DNA of 64,000 bases from Candidatus Thiosymbion ectosymbiont of Catanema sp. Cochon2018 (GCA_011392765.1 WYCW01000004.1:884205-948204); one strand, 5' to 3'; positions 53,325 through 62,200 are shown, numbered from the stretch's first letter. Notes: generated by a model from the letters alone, not told the origin. Numbers and translations: made by a program.

Positions 53325-53660
53325 AAAACAAAGGCTCTTTCTGGATTCCGGACTGTTACTGTCCTCCACCTCCGGTGCGACCGTAGGGTGGGCTGTGCCC
53401 ACCGACCGGGCCTCCAGTCGCCGGCTGCCCCGTTCATTGATGCGGTTCACCGCCTACCTGCCCCGCCTGCCTGTCCCGTCCATGGAACGGCAGACAGGTC
53501 CCTGGGGCGGTACCTGCCTGCCGGCAGGCAGGGGCAGGCGCTCACCGCACCATAACAAAAAGACTACGAATCACACGAATCGATGCGAATATTCCCATGG
53601 GCACAAAGAACTCTATTCGCGCGGATTCGCGTGATTCGTAGTTTTCCTTAGCATCATTGA
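53325..53660. repeat. Repeat block before dnaB
   Basis: It contains the inverted copy of 2216-2336, CCTGCCTGCCGGCAGGCAGG, and ACTACGAATCACACGAATCG mirrored by GGATTCGCGTGATTCGTAGT, the interior word of MITE-A. No gene in 53131-53667. Confidence 0.75.
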
Positions 53661-53667
53661 AGGGGCT

Positions 53668-56600
53668 ATGTGGGCCATGTCAGAACCGGACATCCCCCCC
53701 TTTCCCGAAGATAGCGTCCCTGGGGCCGAGTCGGCGCCGGCCGTTCCCGCCTATCCCGAGGAGGCCGCCTACGGGACCGAGAACCTGCGGGTTCCCCCCC
53801 ATTCCATCCAGGCGGAACAGTCCCTGCTTGGCGGCCTGATGCTCGATAACGAGACCTGGGACAAGATCGCGGACAAGGTAGCGGCGGGTGATTTCTACCG
53901 CCGTGAGCACCGCCTGATTTTCGAGGCGATCATACGACTGGTGGATGGCGACCAGCCCTTCGACGTCGTCACCCTGGCGGAGACCCTGGAGCGAACCGGA
54001 AATCTCGAGGATGCGGGCGGTCTCCCATACCTGGGTTCCATTGCCAAGGATACCCCGAGCGCAGCCAATGCGGTGGCCTATGCCAAGATCGTGCGCTTCA
54101 ACTCGGTGCTGCGGCAGCTCATTCACGCGGGCACGGAGATTGCCGATCTGGCCTACAATCCGGGGGATCGACCGGACAATGAGATCCTCGACGAGGCGGA
54201 GCGGCGGGTATTCGAGATCGCCGAGCAATTGGCGCGCGGTGGCGGTTTTAAGGAAATCAAATCGCTCCTGGTCACGGCCATCGATCGTATCGATCGGCTC
54301 TACAACAGCGATCAGCAGATTACCGGGCTAGCGACGGGGTTCCCGGATTTCGATGAGAAGACCTCGGGGCTCCAGAACTCGGACCTGATTATCGTCGCGG
54401 GCCGGCCTTCGATGGGGAAGTGTGTTCAGGCCGACACCGAAATCCTGCTGGAAGACGGCAGCCTGGAGACGATAGAAACCATCTGCCGCCGCAAGCGCGC
54501 ACGTCTCCTGTCGTTGGATCGGCACTGGAAGCTCGGACTGACTTCCCCTGTGGCCTATGTCGACGATGGAAAAAAACCGGTCTTTCGCATAACGACGCGC
54601 TTGGGGCGATCCATCGAGACCACCGCTACTCACCCCTATTGCACACCTTCCGGATGGCGGCCACTGGCGGAGTTGGCGGTCGGGCAACCCATTGCAGTCC
54701 CGCGGAGATTGCCCGTATTCGGCACCGAGAGCATGGAGGAATGCCGGATAAAGCTGTTGGCGTACCTGCTGGGTGACGGCGCCTTGACCCGATCCGCACC
54801 GAGGTTCACCAATCGGAACCCACGCATTCAGGCAGATTTTACCGCTGCCGTCGAGTCTTTTGGTGGGGTACGCGCTACCTTGCGAGAAAGACATGACCGG
54901 ACGCCGGATATCCTCATCGCGGCAGACGGGTCCCGGATCCAGGAAAACCGTCGCCGGTTTGCGGCCCGCCTGCGCAGAACGCTCGACGCATCACCCTACT
55001 CCGATCGCCGATTCGCTTACGCCATCGGCGCGTCCGCGGCGAGTGTCTGCAACTGGACTAGTACTTCGTTTCTTCATATTTTGCATATATCCCGTAGGGT
55101 GGGCTGTGCCCACCATCTGGGCTGTGCCCACCATCTGGGCTGTGCCCACCATCTAGGCACAGTATCGGTGGGCGTAGCCCACCCTACGGATTTGAGCATG
55201 AAAAATAAGGTGAAACGGGGTACTAGGGGCAACACGATTCCGGGAGAAACCCTGTATCGTAAGATCTGTGCCTTTTTCGACACTGAGGATGGTACTTGGC
55301 TGCCCGCGGGGCGCGACAGTGCAGCCAAGAACACACCGAACCCCCTCACCCGTTGGCTCGGCGAACTGGGCGTCTGGGGCAGAGATGCGCACACCAAGTC
55401 CATCCCGGATTGTGTGTTCCGTCTGCCCCGGACCCGGCTCGCACTCTTCATCAATCGTCTCTTTGCCACCGACGGTTGGGCGAGCCTGCTCGCAAACGGT
55501 CAAGCGCAGCTGGGCTATGCGTCGGTCAGCGAACGCCTGATACATCAGCTACAACACCTCCTGTTGCGGTTCGGAATCATCGCCAAGCTGCGTAACCGGA
55601 CAGTTACGAACGGCGGAAAAGAGTTCATCGCATTCCAACTCGATATTACGGATGCCGAATCCATCCGAGCCTTCGTATCGGAGATCGGAATCTTCGGTAA
55701 GGAAGATGCGCTATCTCGGGTAACGGACGCAATCACCAAAAAACGCTATCAGACGAACTGCGATCTGATTCCCCTCGAATTCTGGGACCAAATCGCCGGT
55801 ACTAAAGGAGATGAGCCCTGGAGCCGCCTCGCAAAACGCGCAGGTTTGGCTGGTACGAGCAATATCCATGTGGGCCGACGTTCACTCAGCCGGTCGCGGC
55901 TCGGGCGTCCGGCGATGGCCTTGGGGGATCGAGACCTGGCAGATCCGGCGACCAGCGATGTCTATTGGGACGAAATCAGGGCCATCCGGTATGTGGGACA
56001 TAAACAGGTCTATGACCTCACGATCCCCGACACGCATAACTTCGTTGCCAATGACATCTGCGTACACAACACCGCCTTTGCGATGAACATCGCGGAGAAC
56101 GTGTCGGTAGAGACGCAGCGCCCGGTGGCCGTATTCAGCATGGAGATGCCGGGGGAGGCCTTGGCCATGCGCATGATGTCGTCGCTGGGTCGGATCGATC
56201 AGCACCGGGTACGCACGGGCAAGCTGGAAGAAGACGAATGGCCGCGCCTGACCTCGTCCGTGAACATCCTGTCCAAGACCAAGCTATTCATCGACGATAC
56301 ACCGGCCCTGTCGCCGACCGAGGTGCGCGCCCGCGCGCGCCGCTTGAAACGCGAGCACGACGACCTGGCGATGATCGTCATCGACTACCTGCAACTGATG
56401 CAGGCCCCCGAGGCACGCGAGAATCGGGTGGCGGAGATCTCGGCTATTTCACGGTCCTTAAAAGCACTGGCCAAGGAACTCGACATTCCCGTCGTCGCCC
56501 TGTCCCAGCTCAACCGCAGCCTGGAGCAGCGACCCAACAAGCGGCCCATCATGTCGGATCTGAGGGAATCGGGCGCCATCGAGCAGGACGCAGACCTGAT

Positions 56601-56778
56601 CGCGTTCATCTACCGGGATGAGGTCTATAACGAAGACAGCCCCGACAAGGGCATCGCCGAAATCATCATCGCCAAGCAGCGCAACGGCCCCATCGGGACC
56701 ATCCGGCTCACCTTCCTCGGCAAATACACCAAGTTCGAGAACTACATCGCCGATGTCTATCAGGAACAGGGTTATTGA
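53668..56778 (+). CDS. dnaB: Replicative DNA helicase DnaB with a P-loop intein
   Basis: The 1036-aa precursor comprises 251 N-terminal extein residues (RVPPHSIQAEQSLLGGLMLD is the DnaB N-domain), a 550-residue intein, then TAFAMNIAENVSVETQRPVA, DYLQLMQAPE, SQLNRSLEQRPNKRPIMSDL and RESGAIEQDADLIAFIYRDE. The spliced helicase would be 486 aa. The intein splits the Walker A motif GRPSMGK/T, so helicase activity requires splicing. DnaB unwinds DNA at the replication fork. The start may be the second Met (53677); AAGGGG fits either. Confidence 0.96.
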   Translation: MWAMSEPDIPPFPEDSVPGAESAPAVPAYPEEAAYGTENLRVPPHSIQAEQSLLGGLMLDNETWDKIADKVAAGDFYRREHRLIFEAIIRLVDGDQPFDVVTLAETLERTGNLEDAGGLPYLGSIAKDTPSAANAVAYAKIVRFNSVLRQLIHAGTEIADLAYNPGDRPDNEILDEAERRVFEIAEQLARGGGFKEIKSLLVTAIDRIDRLYNSDQQITGLATGFPDFDEKTSGLQNSDLIIVAGRPSMGKCVQADTEILLEDGSLETIETICRRKRARLLSLDRHWKLGLTSPVAYVDDGKKPVFRITTRLGRSIETTATHPYCTPSGWRPLAELAVGQPIAVPRRLPVFGTESMEECRIKLLAYLLGDGALTRSAPRFTNRNPRIQADFTAAVESFGGVRATLRERHDRTPDILIAADGSRIQENRRRFAARLRRTLDASPYSDRRFAYAIGASAASVCNWTSTSFLHILHISRRVGCAHHLGCAHHLGCAHHLGTVSVGVAHPTDLSMKNKVKRGTRGNTIPGETLYRKICAFFDTEDGTWLPAGRDSAAKNTPNPLTRWLGELGVWGRDAHTKSIPDCVFRLPRTRLALFINRLFATDGWASLLANGQAQLGYASVSERLIHQLQHLLLRFGIIAKLRNRTVTNGGKEFIAFQLDITDAESIRAFVSEIGIFGKEDALSRVTDAITKKRYQTNCDLIPLEFWDQIAGTKGDEPWSRLAKRAGLAGTSNIHVGRRSLSRSRLGRPAMALGDRDLADPATSDVYWDEIRAIRYVGHKQVYDLTIPDTHNFVANDICVHNTAFAMNIAENVSVETQRPVAVFSMEMPGEALAMRMMSSLGRIDQHRVRTGKLEEDEWPRLTSSVNILSKTKLFIDDTPALSPTEVRARARRLKREHDDLAMIVIDYLQLMQAPEARENRVAEISAISRSLKALAKELDIPVVALSQLNRSLEQRPNKRPIMSDLRESGAIEQDADLIAFIYRDEVYNEDSPDKGIAEIIIAKQRNGPIGTIRLTFLGKYTKFENYIADVYQEQGY
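54421..56070 (+). other. DnaB intein with LAGLIDADG-type homing endonuclease
   Basis: It starts with Cys (CVQADTEILLEDGSLETIE), has block B TATHPYCTPSGWRPL with TxxH, two LAGLIDADG-like helices (LLAYLLGDGA and LFINRLFATDGWA), block F QVYDLTIPDTHNFVANDICV, and ends His-Asn before a Thr +1 residue. All splicing residues are present, so it should splice. Its interior carries a repeat insertion at 55058-55226. Confidence 0.95.
55058..55226. repeat. In-frame YTAR repeat inside the DnaB intein
   Basis: The insertion lies between CTAG at 55058 and CTAG at 55223. With one CTAG counted as duplication it is 165 bp, exactly 55 codons, without stops. Three tandem 18-bp units GGGCTGTGCCCACCATCT lie inside. 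Removing it restores N-W-T-R-G-N. The same element stands alone at 13475-13545 and 13091-13156. Confidence 0.9.
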
Positions 56779-56812
56779 TCCGAGTGCGGATACCCTCGGC
56801 TACCGATGACAT

Positions 56813-56980
56813 TGAGAGGCGGTCTAAAAAATCAAGGTGCCTTGGTCTTGACTGCTTGCCGAAGAATTCAGCCGCGAATGAACGCAAATGGAGATCACTT
56901 CTTAAATTTGCGTCTATGTGGTATATAAAGCGTTTTGGCGTACTTAAACACGGCGACTCGCCGTCTACTACCTGTTAGGC
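56813..56980. repeat. Repeat remnants after dnaB
   Basis: A MITE-D end (GAGGCGGTCTAAAAAATC), a half GCAAAT word (GCGAATGAACGCAAATGG) and the hairpin repeat shared with 652-694. No gene in 56779-57159. Confidence 0.65.
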
Positions 56981-57159
56981 CTGCTAGTGGATGCACGTTT
57001 GTGAATGAGCATTGAGGGAAGGCTTGTGAAGAATTCTATCGACAGAGCACTTACTTCGCTTGTGGTGGTTCCGCCAGAATATTTTAGGTTTAAGACAGTT
57101 GACAACAACAGCGTATGCGCACGACCGTATACTCTGCAACAGCTTCGTGGAGGTAGACT

Positions 57160-58236
57160 ATGAATAGATTAATGGATTATCCGAGGGTTGTGCTCGCAGC
57201 TTGGCAGCGCGCTTTTGTATATTTCATTTCGCTGACATGGCTGCGGGGCATCATCGAGCTGATACGGCATCTGGTTGAAATCTACAGGCGCTTTGAAAGG
57301 CTGAAGGAACGCCGGAGAGGCCGAGAACCGGGGTGTCCACCAAAATGCGGCCGGGTGCCAGCGGACGTATACCGGCGCGCCGACCCGATGATCTATTCGC
57401 AACGCCATTTGATGGAGCAGGGCCTTGCTGTCACCTGGAACAATCCGGACATACAGCTTTTCGAGAACGGCCAGCCGGTCAGTTCGTCGCAGCTCAAGCC
57501 CAACACCGATTACGAGGTCCGTGCAACCATCTGGAACAACTCAACGCGAGCCCCCGCGGTGGGAGTGGGGATTGAATTCTACTACCACGATTTTGGTATC
57601 GGCCCGGTGCCGATCGCTATTGGCAGCGATACGGTAACGCTGCCTGTCAAGGGCGCGCCGGGCCATCCGGCTATGGCGACGACGGTCTGGCGCACGCCCG
57701 ATGCGCCCGGGCATTACTGTCTGAAGGTGCAGCTGCACTGGGCCGACGATGTGAATCCCAAGAACAACCTTGGGCAGGAGAACACCAATGTGAGTGCTGC
57801 GCAATCACCGGCGAAGTTTACCTTCCCGGTGCGCAACGAAGATGTAGTGCGTCGGCTCCTGCGTCTGATTGCCGATGCCTACGAGATCCCACGACCGATC
57901 GACTGCAAGGACCGGCCCACGCAAGCCCACAGCAACAAGCAACACCCGCAATTTGCCAAGCTCCCTACGTTCCGACTGGCCACCGAGGAAGAGGCCGACT
58001 GGGCATTTGCGCGCGCGCGCCACGGACCGGCGGCACATCCGGTTCCGGTGGGTTGGACGGTCGCGATCGAACCCGACACGCTTGATCTGGATGCTGGCGA
58101 GACCCGCGAAGTCAAAATCTCGGTCACTCCGCCGGAAGGCTGGGAAGGCTGTCAGGCGATAAACGTGAATGCGTTGAAGGGCGACGATCCGGTTGGCGGG
58201 GTAACCCTTTATATAACTAGAACCGGAGGATCTTGA
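57160..58236 (+). CDS. Unknown protein with an N-terminal hydrophobic region and Ig-like/CARDB-like domain
   Basis: This 358-aa protein has a hydrophobic stretch near residues 10-35 (LAAWQRAFVYFISLTWLRGI) and a basic cluster, then an extracellular-type beta domain (ITWNNPDIQ-like start VTWNNPDIQLFENGQPV, TDYEVRATIWNNSTRAPAVG) resembling CARDB, and a C-terminal DLDAGETREVKISVTPPEGW beta segment. GGAGGT lies six bases before the ATG. It is one base from the next gene, so they are co-transcribed. I cannot assign a function. Confidence 0.7.
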   Translation: MNRLMDYPRVVLAAWQRAFVYFISLTWLRGIIELIRHLVEIYRRFERLKERRRGREPGCPPKCGRVPADVYRRADPMIYSQRHLMEQGLAVTWNNPDIQLFENGQPVSSSQLKPNTDYEVRATIWNNSTRAPAVGVGIEFYYHDFGIGPVPIAIGSDTVTLPVKGAPGHPAMATTVWRTPDAPGHYCLKVQLHWADDVNPKNNLGQENTNVSAAQSPAKFTFPVRNEDVVRRLLRLIADAYEIPRPIDCKDRPTQAHSNKQHPQFAKLPTFRLATEEEADWAFARARHGPAAHPVPVGWTVAIEPDTLDLDAGETREVKISVTPPEGWEGCQAINVNALKGDDPVGGVTLYITRTGGS

Positions 58237-58237
58237 G

Positions 58238-59284
58238 ATGGCCGACTGTCAGAAGCACTTTTTTTGCGTCCCTGCAAGTGACTACAAACCGGTCAAGGCC
58301 GCGACACTCGCGCTGGCCAGCCTGATCTTCATGGTCGCGTCCGGTGCTGTAGGCTTCACGCTGGGCGGGATCGTGGGAGGGGCGCTGTGGATCGCGGCGG
58401 TGTTCGATCTGTGCCACTACTTACATGGAGGCAAGCTGATCTGCCACAAGAAGAAGGTCTGCGCCATCGGGAGCGTGGCCAAGGAGCATCCCGTAGGCAG
58501 CGACAAATCTGGTCTGGAGAAGATGGACGACGATTTTACTTTCGACCTGATCATCTCGCCGCACGCGGCGGTGGAGACCAAATCGGACATGATCTCGACC
58601 GATCCCAACCAAGGTAAGTTGATTGAGGACCGGCCCGGGCCGCTGGGGATCGGGCTGGAATATGATGGGGTGAGCGTGACATTTCCCGGGATCAATGACG
58701 AGAACTATGTCGAAACTGAGGTGTTGCATTGCGAGATCAAGGGCTGCCGGGTACATGACGTGTGCATCGTGCTCAAAGTGATGTCGTTTCCCACCGCGGC
58801 GGCGGCGGTCTGGTGCTCGATCCCAATAATCGGCTGGATAAGCTGCTCAGTCGCTCTTCTGGTCGCGGCCATCATCACGCTTGTCGTGGGTGGCATCGTC
58901 TGGGCTGCGACCCACAACGGCGCGCTGTCGGATGTGATGGACCCGAATGCTGGCGATCTTGTGCCTGCCGATAACAAAGGACAGGGTGGTGACATTGTTC
59001 TGGTGCGCGGGGATTGGGTCTATGACGCCGGCCATGCGGGGTGGAATGAGATTCAGCCGGTCCGTTACGCGCAGAAACTGACGATTCCGGACAAGTTCCA
59101 CGGCGCCGCTAAGGCGAGTGCAGCGCTGGTGGCCGACTTCAAGAGAGAGGTGCTCGATCCCTGGTGTTACGAGTCCGGCAAGACCGAGGATCCGTTGGTC
59201 ATTGAGAACCAAAAAAGGCCGGAAAACCGGTGGCACATCCATCCGTCGATCGATGGGTGCAGAGAGCAACCCGTAATCAAGTAA
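58238..59284 (+). CDS. Unknown protein with two hydrophobic hairpins
   Basis: This 348-aa protein has a glycine-rich hydrophobic stretch near residues 20-60 (FMVASGAVGFTLGGIVGGAL), a second near 185-225 (SIPIIGWISCSVALLVAAII), and conserved-looking DWVYDAGHAGWNEIQPVRYAQ, a motif I have seen in unassigned proteins. Several Cys-His pairs occur. GGAGG lies nine bases before the ATG. Middle gene of a tight three-gene operon. Confidence 0.65.
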   Translation: MADCQKHFFCVPASDYKPVKAATLALASLIFMVASGAVGFTLGGIVGGALWIAAVFDLCHYLHGGKLICHKKKVCAIGSVAKEHPVGSDKSGLEKMDDDFTFDLIISPHAAVETKSDMISTDPNQGKLIEDRPGPLGIGLEYDGVSVTFPGINDENYVETEVLHCEIKGCRVHDVCIVLKVMSFPTAAAAVWCSIPIIGWISCSVALLVAAIITLVVGGIVWAATHNGALSDVMDPNAGDLVPADNKGQGGDIVLVRGDWVYDAGHAGWNEIQPVRYAQKLTIPDKFHGAAKASAALVADFKREVLDPWCYESGKTEDPLVIENQKRPENRWHIHPSIDGCREQPVIK

Positions 59285-59290
59285 TCAGGC

Positions 59291-60016
59291 ATGGAGTCGC
59301 TGGCGCTTCTGGAAGTGGTGGTCGTAGCGGTGGCGGCGGGGATGTCCTTTGTCGTCTCTGCCTCGGTGGGGCTCGGTGGCTCACTGTTGCTGGTTCCGGT
59401 TTTGGTCCTCATCCTGGGACCCAAAGAGGGGGTTGGCCTGGCTGCCCTGCTGCTGGGCAGCAACAACGTGTTCAAGGTAATCGCATATCGGCGGACGATT
59501 CCCTTTCGCGCAGCGGCGATGATCATCCTGCTGATTGCGGCAGGGGCGGCGCTGGGCGCGACCGCGATGGTTCACTCTCCGCCCGAGATCGTGGCTTCCG
59601 GGGTATTTGTTGCCTTTCTCGGAACGTTCGTGATGGAGCGGACGAGGTTCGATCTCGGCCGCACCATGTTCGCGCCGGTTCTTGCCTTCGCCTCGGGCGC
59701 GACCTCGGGCTTTTCTGGCACCTCCGGTCCGCTCAAGGGCGCTGCGATTCGCAATCTCGATGTCGACCGCGCGCATTTCGCTGGGGCGGCTTCGGTGGCC
59801 TCGTTGGTGGGCGATCTAACGAAAACGACGGTGTTTGCCCATGCGCAGCTTCTAGACGGTTGGGCGCTGACGATTCTAGTGATAGTGCTGCCATTGATGC
59901 TCCTGGGCACCTTGTCCGGGTTTCGCCTGAATCGACAACTGGGCGAGCGTGCATTCACCGTGTTTTTCTGGATTGTCATGGTTGGCTACGGCATGCGGCT
60001 TCTGACCAGCGTTTGA
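59291..60016 (+). CDS. TSUP (TauE/SafE)-family transporter
   Basis: This 241-aa, about eight-helix protein has the TSUP duplicated pattern: SFVVSASVGLGGSLLLVPVL near the N-terminus and a mirrored GFSGTSGPLKGAAIRNLD, with LLLGTLSGFRLNRQLGERAF-like ending (LGTLSGFRLNRQLGERAFTV). TSUP proteins move sulfite, sulfonates or other organic anions. It starts seven bases after the previous gene. Substrate unknown. Confidence 0.85.
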   Translation: MESLALLEVVVVAVAAGMSFVVSASVGLGGSLLLVPVLVLILGPKEGVGLAALLLGSNNVFKVIAYRRTIPFRAAAMIILLIAAGAALGATAMVHSPPEIVASGVFVAFLGTFVMERTRFDLGRTMFAPVLAFASGATSGFSGTSGPLKGAAIRNLDVDRAHFAGAASVASLVGDLTKTTVFAHAQLLDGWALTILVIVLPLMLLGTLSGFRLNRQLGERAFTVFFWIVMVGYGMRLLTSV

Positions 60017-60261
60017 CTTACGCATTCGAGCCTACAATTGAAATCGCGGGAAATAAGGGACAGACCACGTTTATAATCGGAATCAATGCAACTTTCGACT
60101 AACATGTCAAATCAACCCGACGAGCGGATTATTTGCGACGTTAGCCCTCTATAAAAGGCCCCACAATAAGTCAAATTAAGCAAGCAACAGAAAGTCACCG
60201 TAAACAGTGCAGAAGACATCTATCCGATCATGCGCCAAATTCTCCGGAGAGAGAATCAACC

Positions 60262-60346
60262 ACTATGGACTGAAAGTCCATAGTATGGAGTGCGACTGAA
60301 AGTCGCTATTTCGGCTAAAGCCGACTGAATGTCAGCCCAAAATGAC
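60262..60346. repeat. Row of small hairpins beside an IS200/IS605 remnant
   Basis: CTATGGACTGAAAGTCCATAG, GCGACTGAAAGTCGC, TCGGCTAAAGCCGA and CTGAATGTCAG occur in series. IS200/IS605 elements and their derivatives recognise hairpins at their ends; these may be one end. Confidence 0.6.
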
Positions 60347-60352
60347 TCAAGG

Positions 60353-60523
60353 TTACCCTATCTCGATGATTTCGATCCCTTTAGCATCACAGATTTGTTG
60401 AATTAACGTCCGCACTCGCTTCCCAACATCCTTTGTCAATACCTTATATCTGTACTTGGTGATCCAGACAAGGTGAACCCTTAAGTCATGTACCGTATGC
60501 GATGATCTTCTGTAAGACCTCAT
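60353..60523 (-). pseudogene. tnpA: Truncated IS200/IS605 transposase TnpA
   Basis: The minus strand encodes 56 residues MRSYRRSSHTVHDLRVHLVW ITKYRYKVL and onward, the N-terminus of Y1 transposases with the HxH-like HLVW region. Complete TnpA is about 140 residues and includes the catalytic Tyr, which is missing. Not in the ORF track because of its length. The rest of 60017-60657 shows no gene. Confidence 0.85.
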
Positions 60524-60657
60524 GAATGAGAGTAGACTAAAAGTCTTGCACTAAAGTGCATAGTTTTTACTAACGTATTGGGACAATAAAATTGGGCATT
60601 GGCCTTCTGGCAGCTTGCCTCATCGACTAGTGCCTGATAGAGGAGGGTATCATAAAT

Positions 60658-61188
60658 ATGCACCTTAAAAGCGTTTTCTTCGTATGCGCCCTAGTGGCTC
60701 TACCCTTGGGATGTGTTTTTTCGTCTGACGATAATTGTGCTCGTTTTGAACATTTGGATAAACAATGCGAAGAAGCCAAGCACGGAACATTGAGTCTTCA
60801 TATAGGAAACTACAGCGATCCTTTGACGAACTCTTACTTGTTCGGTTGTGCGGCTTCAGTAGTCATACCCGATGTAAGCATGATTAGCGGGGAAAGTAAG
60901 AGCAAGAAAGAAAGGCTAGCAGAAAAAGTGGAAAAGGCTAAAGTTGCTGACTTTTTGTTATCAAGGGGTATAGATCCAAATTATAAGAATGAATATGGAG
61001 ATAATTTGTTGATGTTAGTTGTTTCTTCCTTTTTGCCTGATGAGTGGAAGGAGGATACTGTTAGAGTGTTAATAAAGAAGGGAGTAAATATTCGTGAGAA
61101 AAATTCCAATGGGGATACAGTTATGGATTCAGCAGAGCACCGGGGAGCTCCCGGAGTGATTAAGATATTGTCAGAGTATAAAAATTAA
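60658..61188 (+). CDS. Ankyrin-repeat lipoprotein, cassette gene 1
   Basis: This 176-aa protein has a lipoprotein signal (FFVCALVALPLGC). Downstream, ADFLLSRGIDPNYKNEYGDN and VRVLIKKGVNIREKNSNGDT are two ankyrin-like units. GAGGAGGG lies nine bases before the ATG. It ends three bases before an attC site, as cassette genes do. It is AT-rich. Role unknown; ankyrin lipoproteins can act in contact-dependent or effector immunity. Confidence 0.75.
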   Translation: MHLKSVFFVCALVALPLGCVFSSDDNCARFEHLDKQCEEAKHGTLSLHIGNYSDPLTNSYLFGCAASVVIPDVSMISGESKSKKERLAEKVEKAKVADFLLSRGIDPNYKNEYGDNLLMLVVSSFLPDEWKEDTVRVLIKKGVNIREKNSNGDTVMDSAEHRGAPGVIKILSEYKN

Positions 61189-61189
61189 G

Positions 61190-61264
61190 GCATAACACTA
61201 CGCTCAACCCGACCGACCAAAAGCGCTGCCGCGCTTTGGTCGGCGGGTTAGCTTGGCGTTATGC
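61190..61264 (+). other. attC site 1
   Basis: R'' GCATAAC, L'' CTCAACCC, central arms GACCGACCAAAAGCGC mirrored by GCGCTTTGGTCGG, L' GGGTTAGC and R' GTTATGC; 75 bp. Confidence 0.93.
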
Positions 61265-61328
61265 GATACAAAATTTCCGGGTAACCAGATAAAATAATGC
61301 ATGTTTTCAGATGGCGAGGTGTATTGGC

Positions 61329-61532
61329 ATGGGCTTGGAAAAGGAAAGAAATAATGAAAAAAAGACTGCGCTTTCGTTAGAAGAAAAAAAGAAGATTTTC
61401 GATGGGTCTAAATATGAAAGTTTTGTGAAAAGCTCCAGATTGGAAGGAGTAAAAATTATTCCTGTAAATAATACCCTTGATGAGATAGTAAAGAAATATG
61501 AAATAATTGGGGCTAACGTGGATGGAAGGTAA
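61329..61532 (+). CDS. YhfG-like antitoxin of the Fic system
   Basis: This 67-aa protein has YESFVKSSRLEGVKIIP. SSRLEG fits the Fic-inhibitory motif [S/T]xxxE[G/N], whose Glu blocks the ATP site of Fic proteins. GAGGTG lies about seven bases before the ATG at 61329; the track begins six codons earlier. It overlaps the fic start, so the pair is coupled. Cassette gene. Confidence 0.85.
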   Translation: MGLEKERNNEKKTALSLEEKKKIFDGSKYESFVKSSRLEGVKIIPVNNTLDEIVKKYEIIGANVDGR

Positions 61533-62115
61533 ATATGGGGCTGGGCAAGATCCATACTGTTACCCAGGCACAAAAATATTAATAAATAAATTTAATATAA
61601 AAGATGAAAGCACCCTTCAAGAGGCAGAAAGAGAAATTACCACTATTGCTTTAAGAGGGATATCATTCTCCCCACCACCATATGACTTAAACTACCTAAA
61701 AGAAATACATCGTTTGCTATTCTCGCATATTTATGATTGGGCAGGTGAAGTGAGGAGCATTGATATTTCAAAAGAAGAAACAAGATTCTGCACAAGCTCA
61801 AGAATCGAGCCCGAAGCAGATAAGATTCTCAATTCTCTTAGAGATAAAGAATATTTAGTAAATACTTCCAAAGCTGAGCTAATTACGCAAATGGCTGAAT
61901 TATATGCAGACCTTAATATGATTCATCCGTTTAGGGAAGGGAATGGCGGAACTCAGAGAATATTATTTGAGCATATAGCATTAAATTGTGGTTACACTAT
62001 TGATTGGGGAGTCGTTTCAACAGAAGAATGGACTACAGCAAATGCTCATGGAGCTAACTGTAATTTTGGGTTGCTTGAAGCAATATTCCAATCAGCTTTG
62101 AATGAAATCGCATAA
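61522..62115 (+). CDS. fic: Fic-family adenylyltransferase toxin with altered motif
   Basis: This 197-aa protein has the Fic core: YLKEIHRLLFSHIYDWAGEV, then HPFREGNGGTQR. The canonical motif is HxFx(D/E)GNGRxxR; here the first Arg is Gly (codon GGA), while His, Glu, Asn and the last Arg remain. Fic toxins AMPylate targets such as gyrase. The change may reduce ATP binding, so activity is uncertain. It is preceded by its YhfG-like antitoxin and followed directly by an attC site. Confidence 0.93.
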   Translation: MEGKYGAGQDPYCYPGTKILINKFNIKDESTLQEAEREITTIALRGISFSPPPYDLNYLKEIHRLLFSHIYDWAGEVRSIDISKEETRFCTSSRIEPEADKILNSLRDKEYLVNTSKAELITQMAELYADLNMIHPFREGNGGTQRILFEHIALNCGYTIDWGVVSTEEWTTANAHGANCNFGLLEAIFQSALNEIA

Positions 62116-62181
62116 CATTATGCTGCACCCGACCCTACGGTCGCTACCGCTCCCTTCGGGCGGGTGAGCTTAACGTTAGGC
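62110..62181 (+). other. attC site 2
   Basis: R'' GCATAAC, L'' GCTGCACCCGACC, L' GGGTGAGC and R' GTTAGGC; 72 bp. It overlaps the fic stop codon. Confidence 0.92.
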
Positions 62182-62200
62182 GTAAAAGTTAGGAAGCAAC

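Noticed and set aside
55074-55469. 131-aa minus-strand ORF in the intein
   Set aside because: Antisense frame generated by the repeat insertion and intein sequence.
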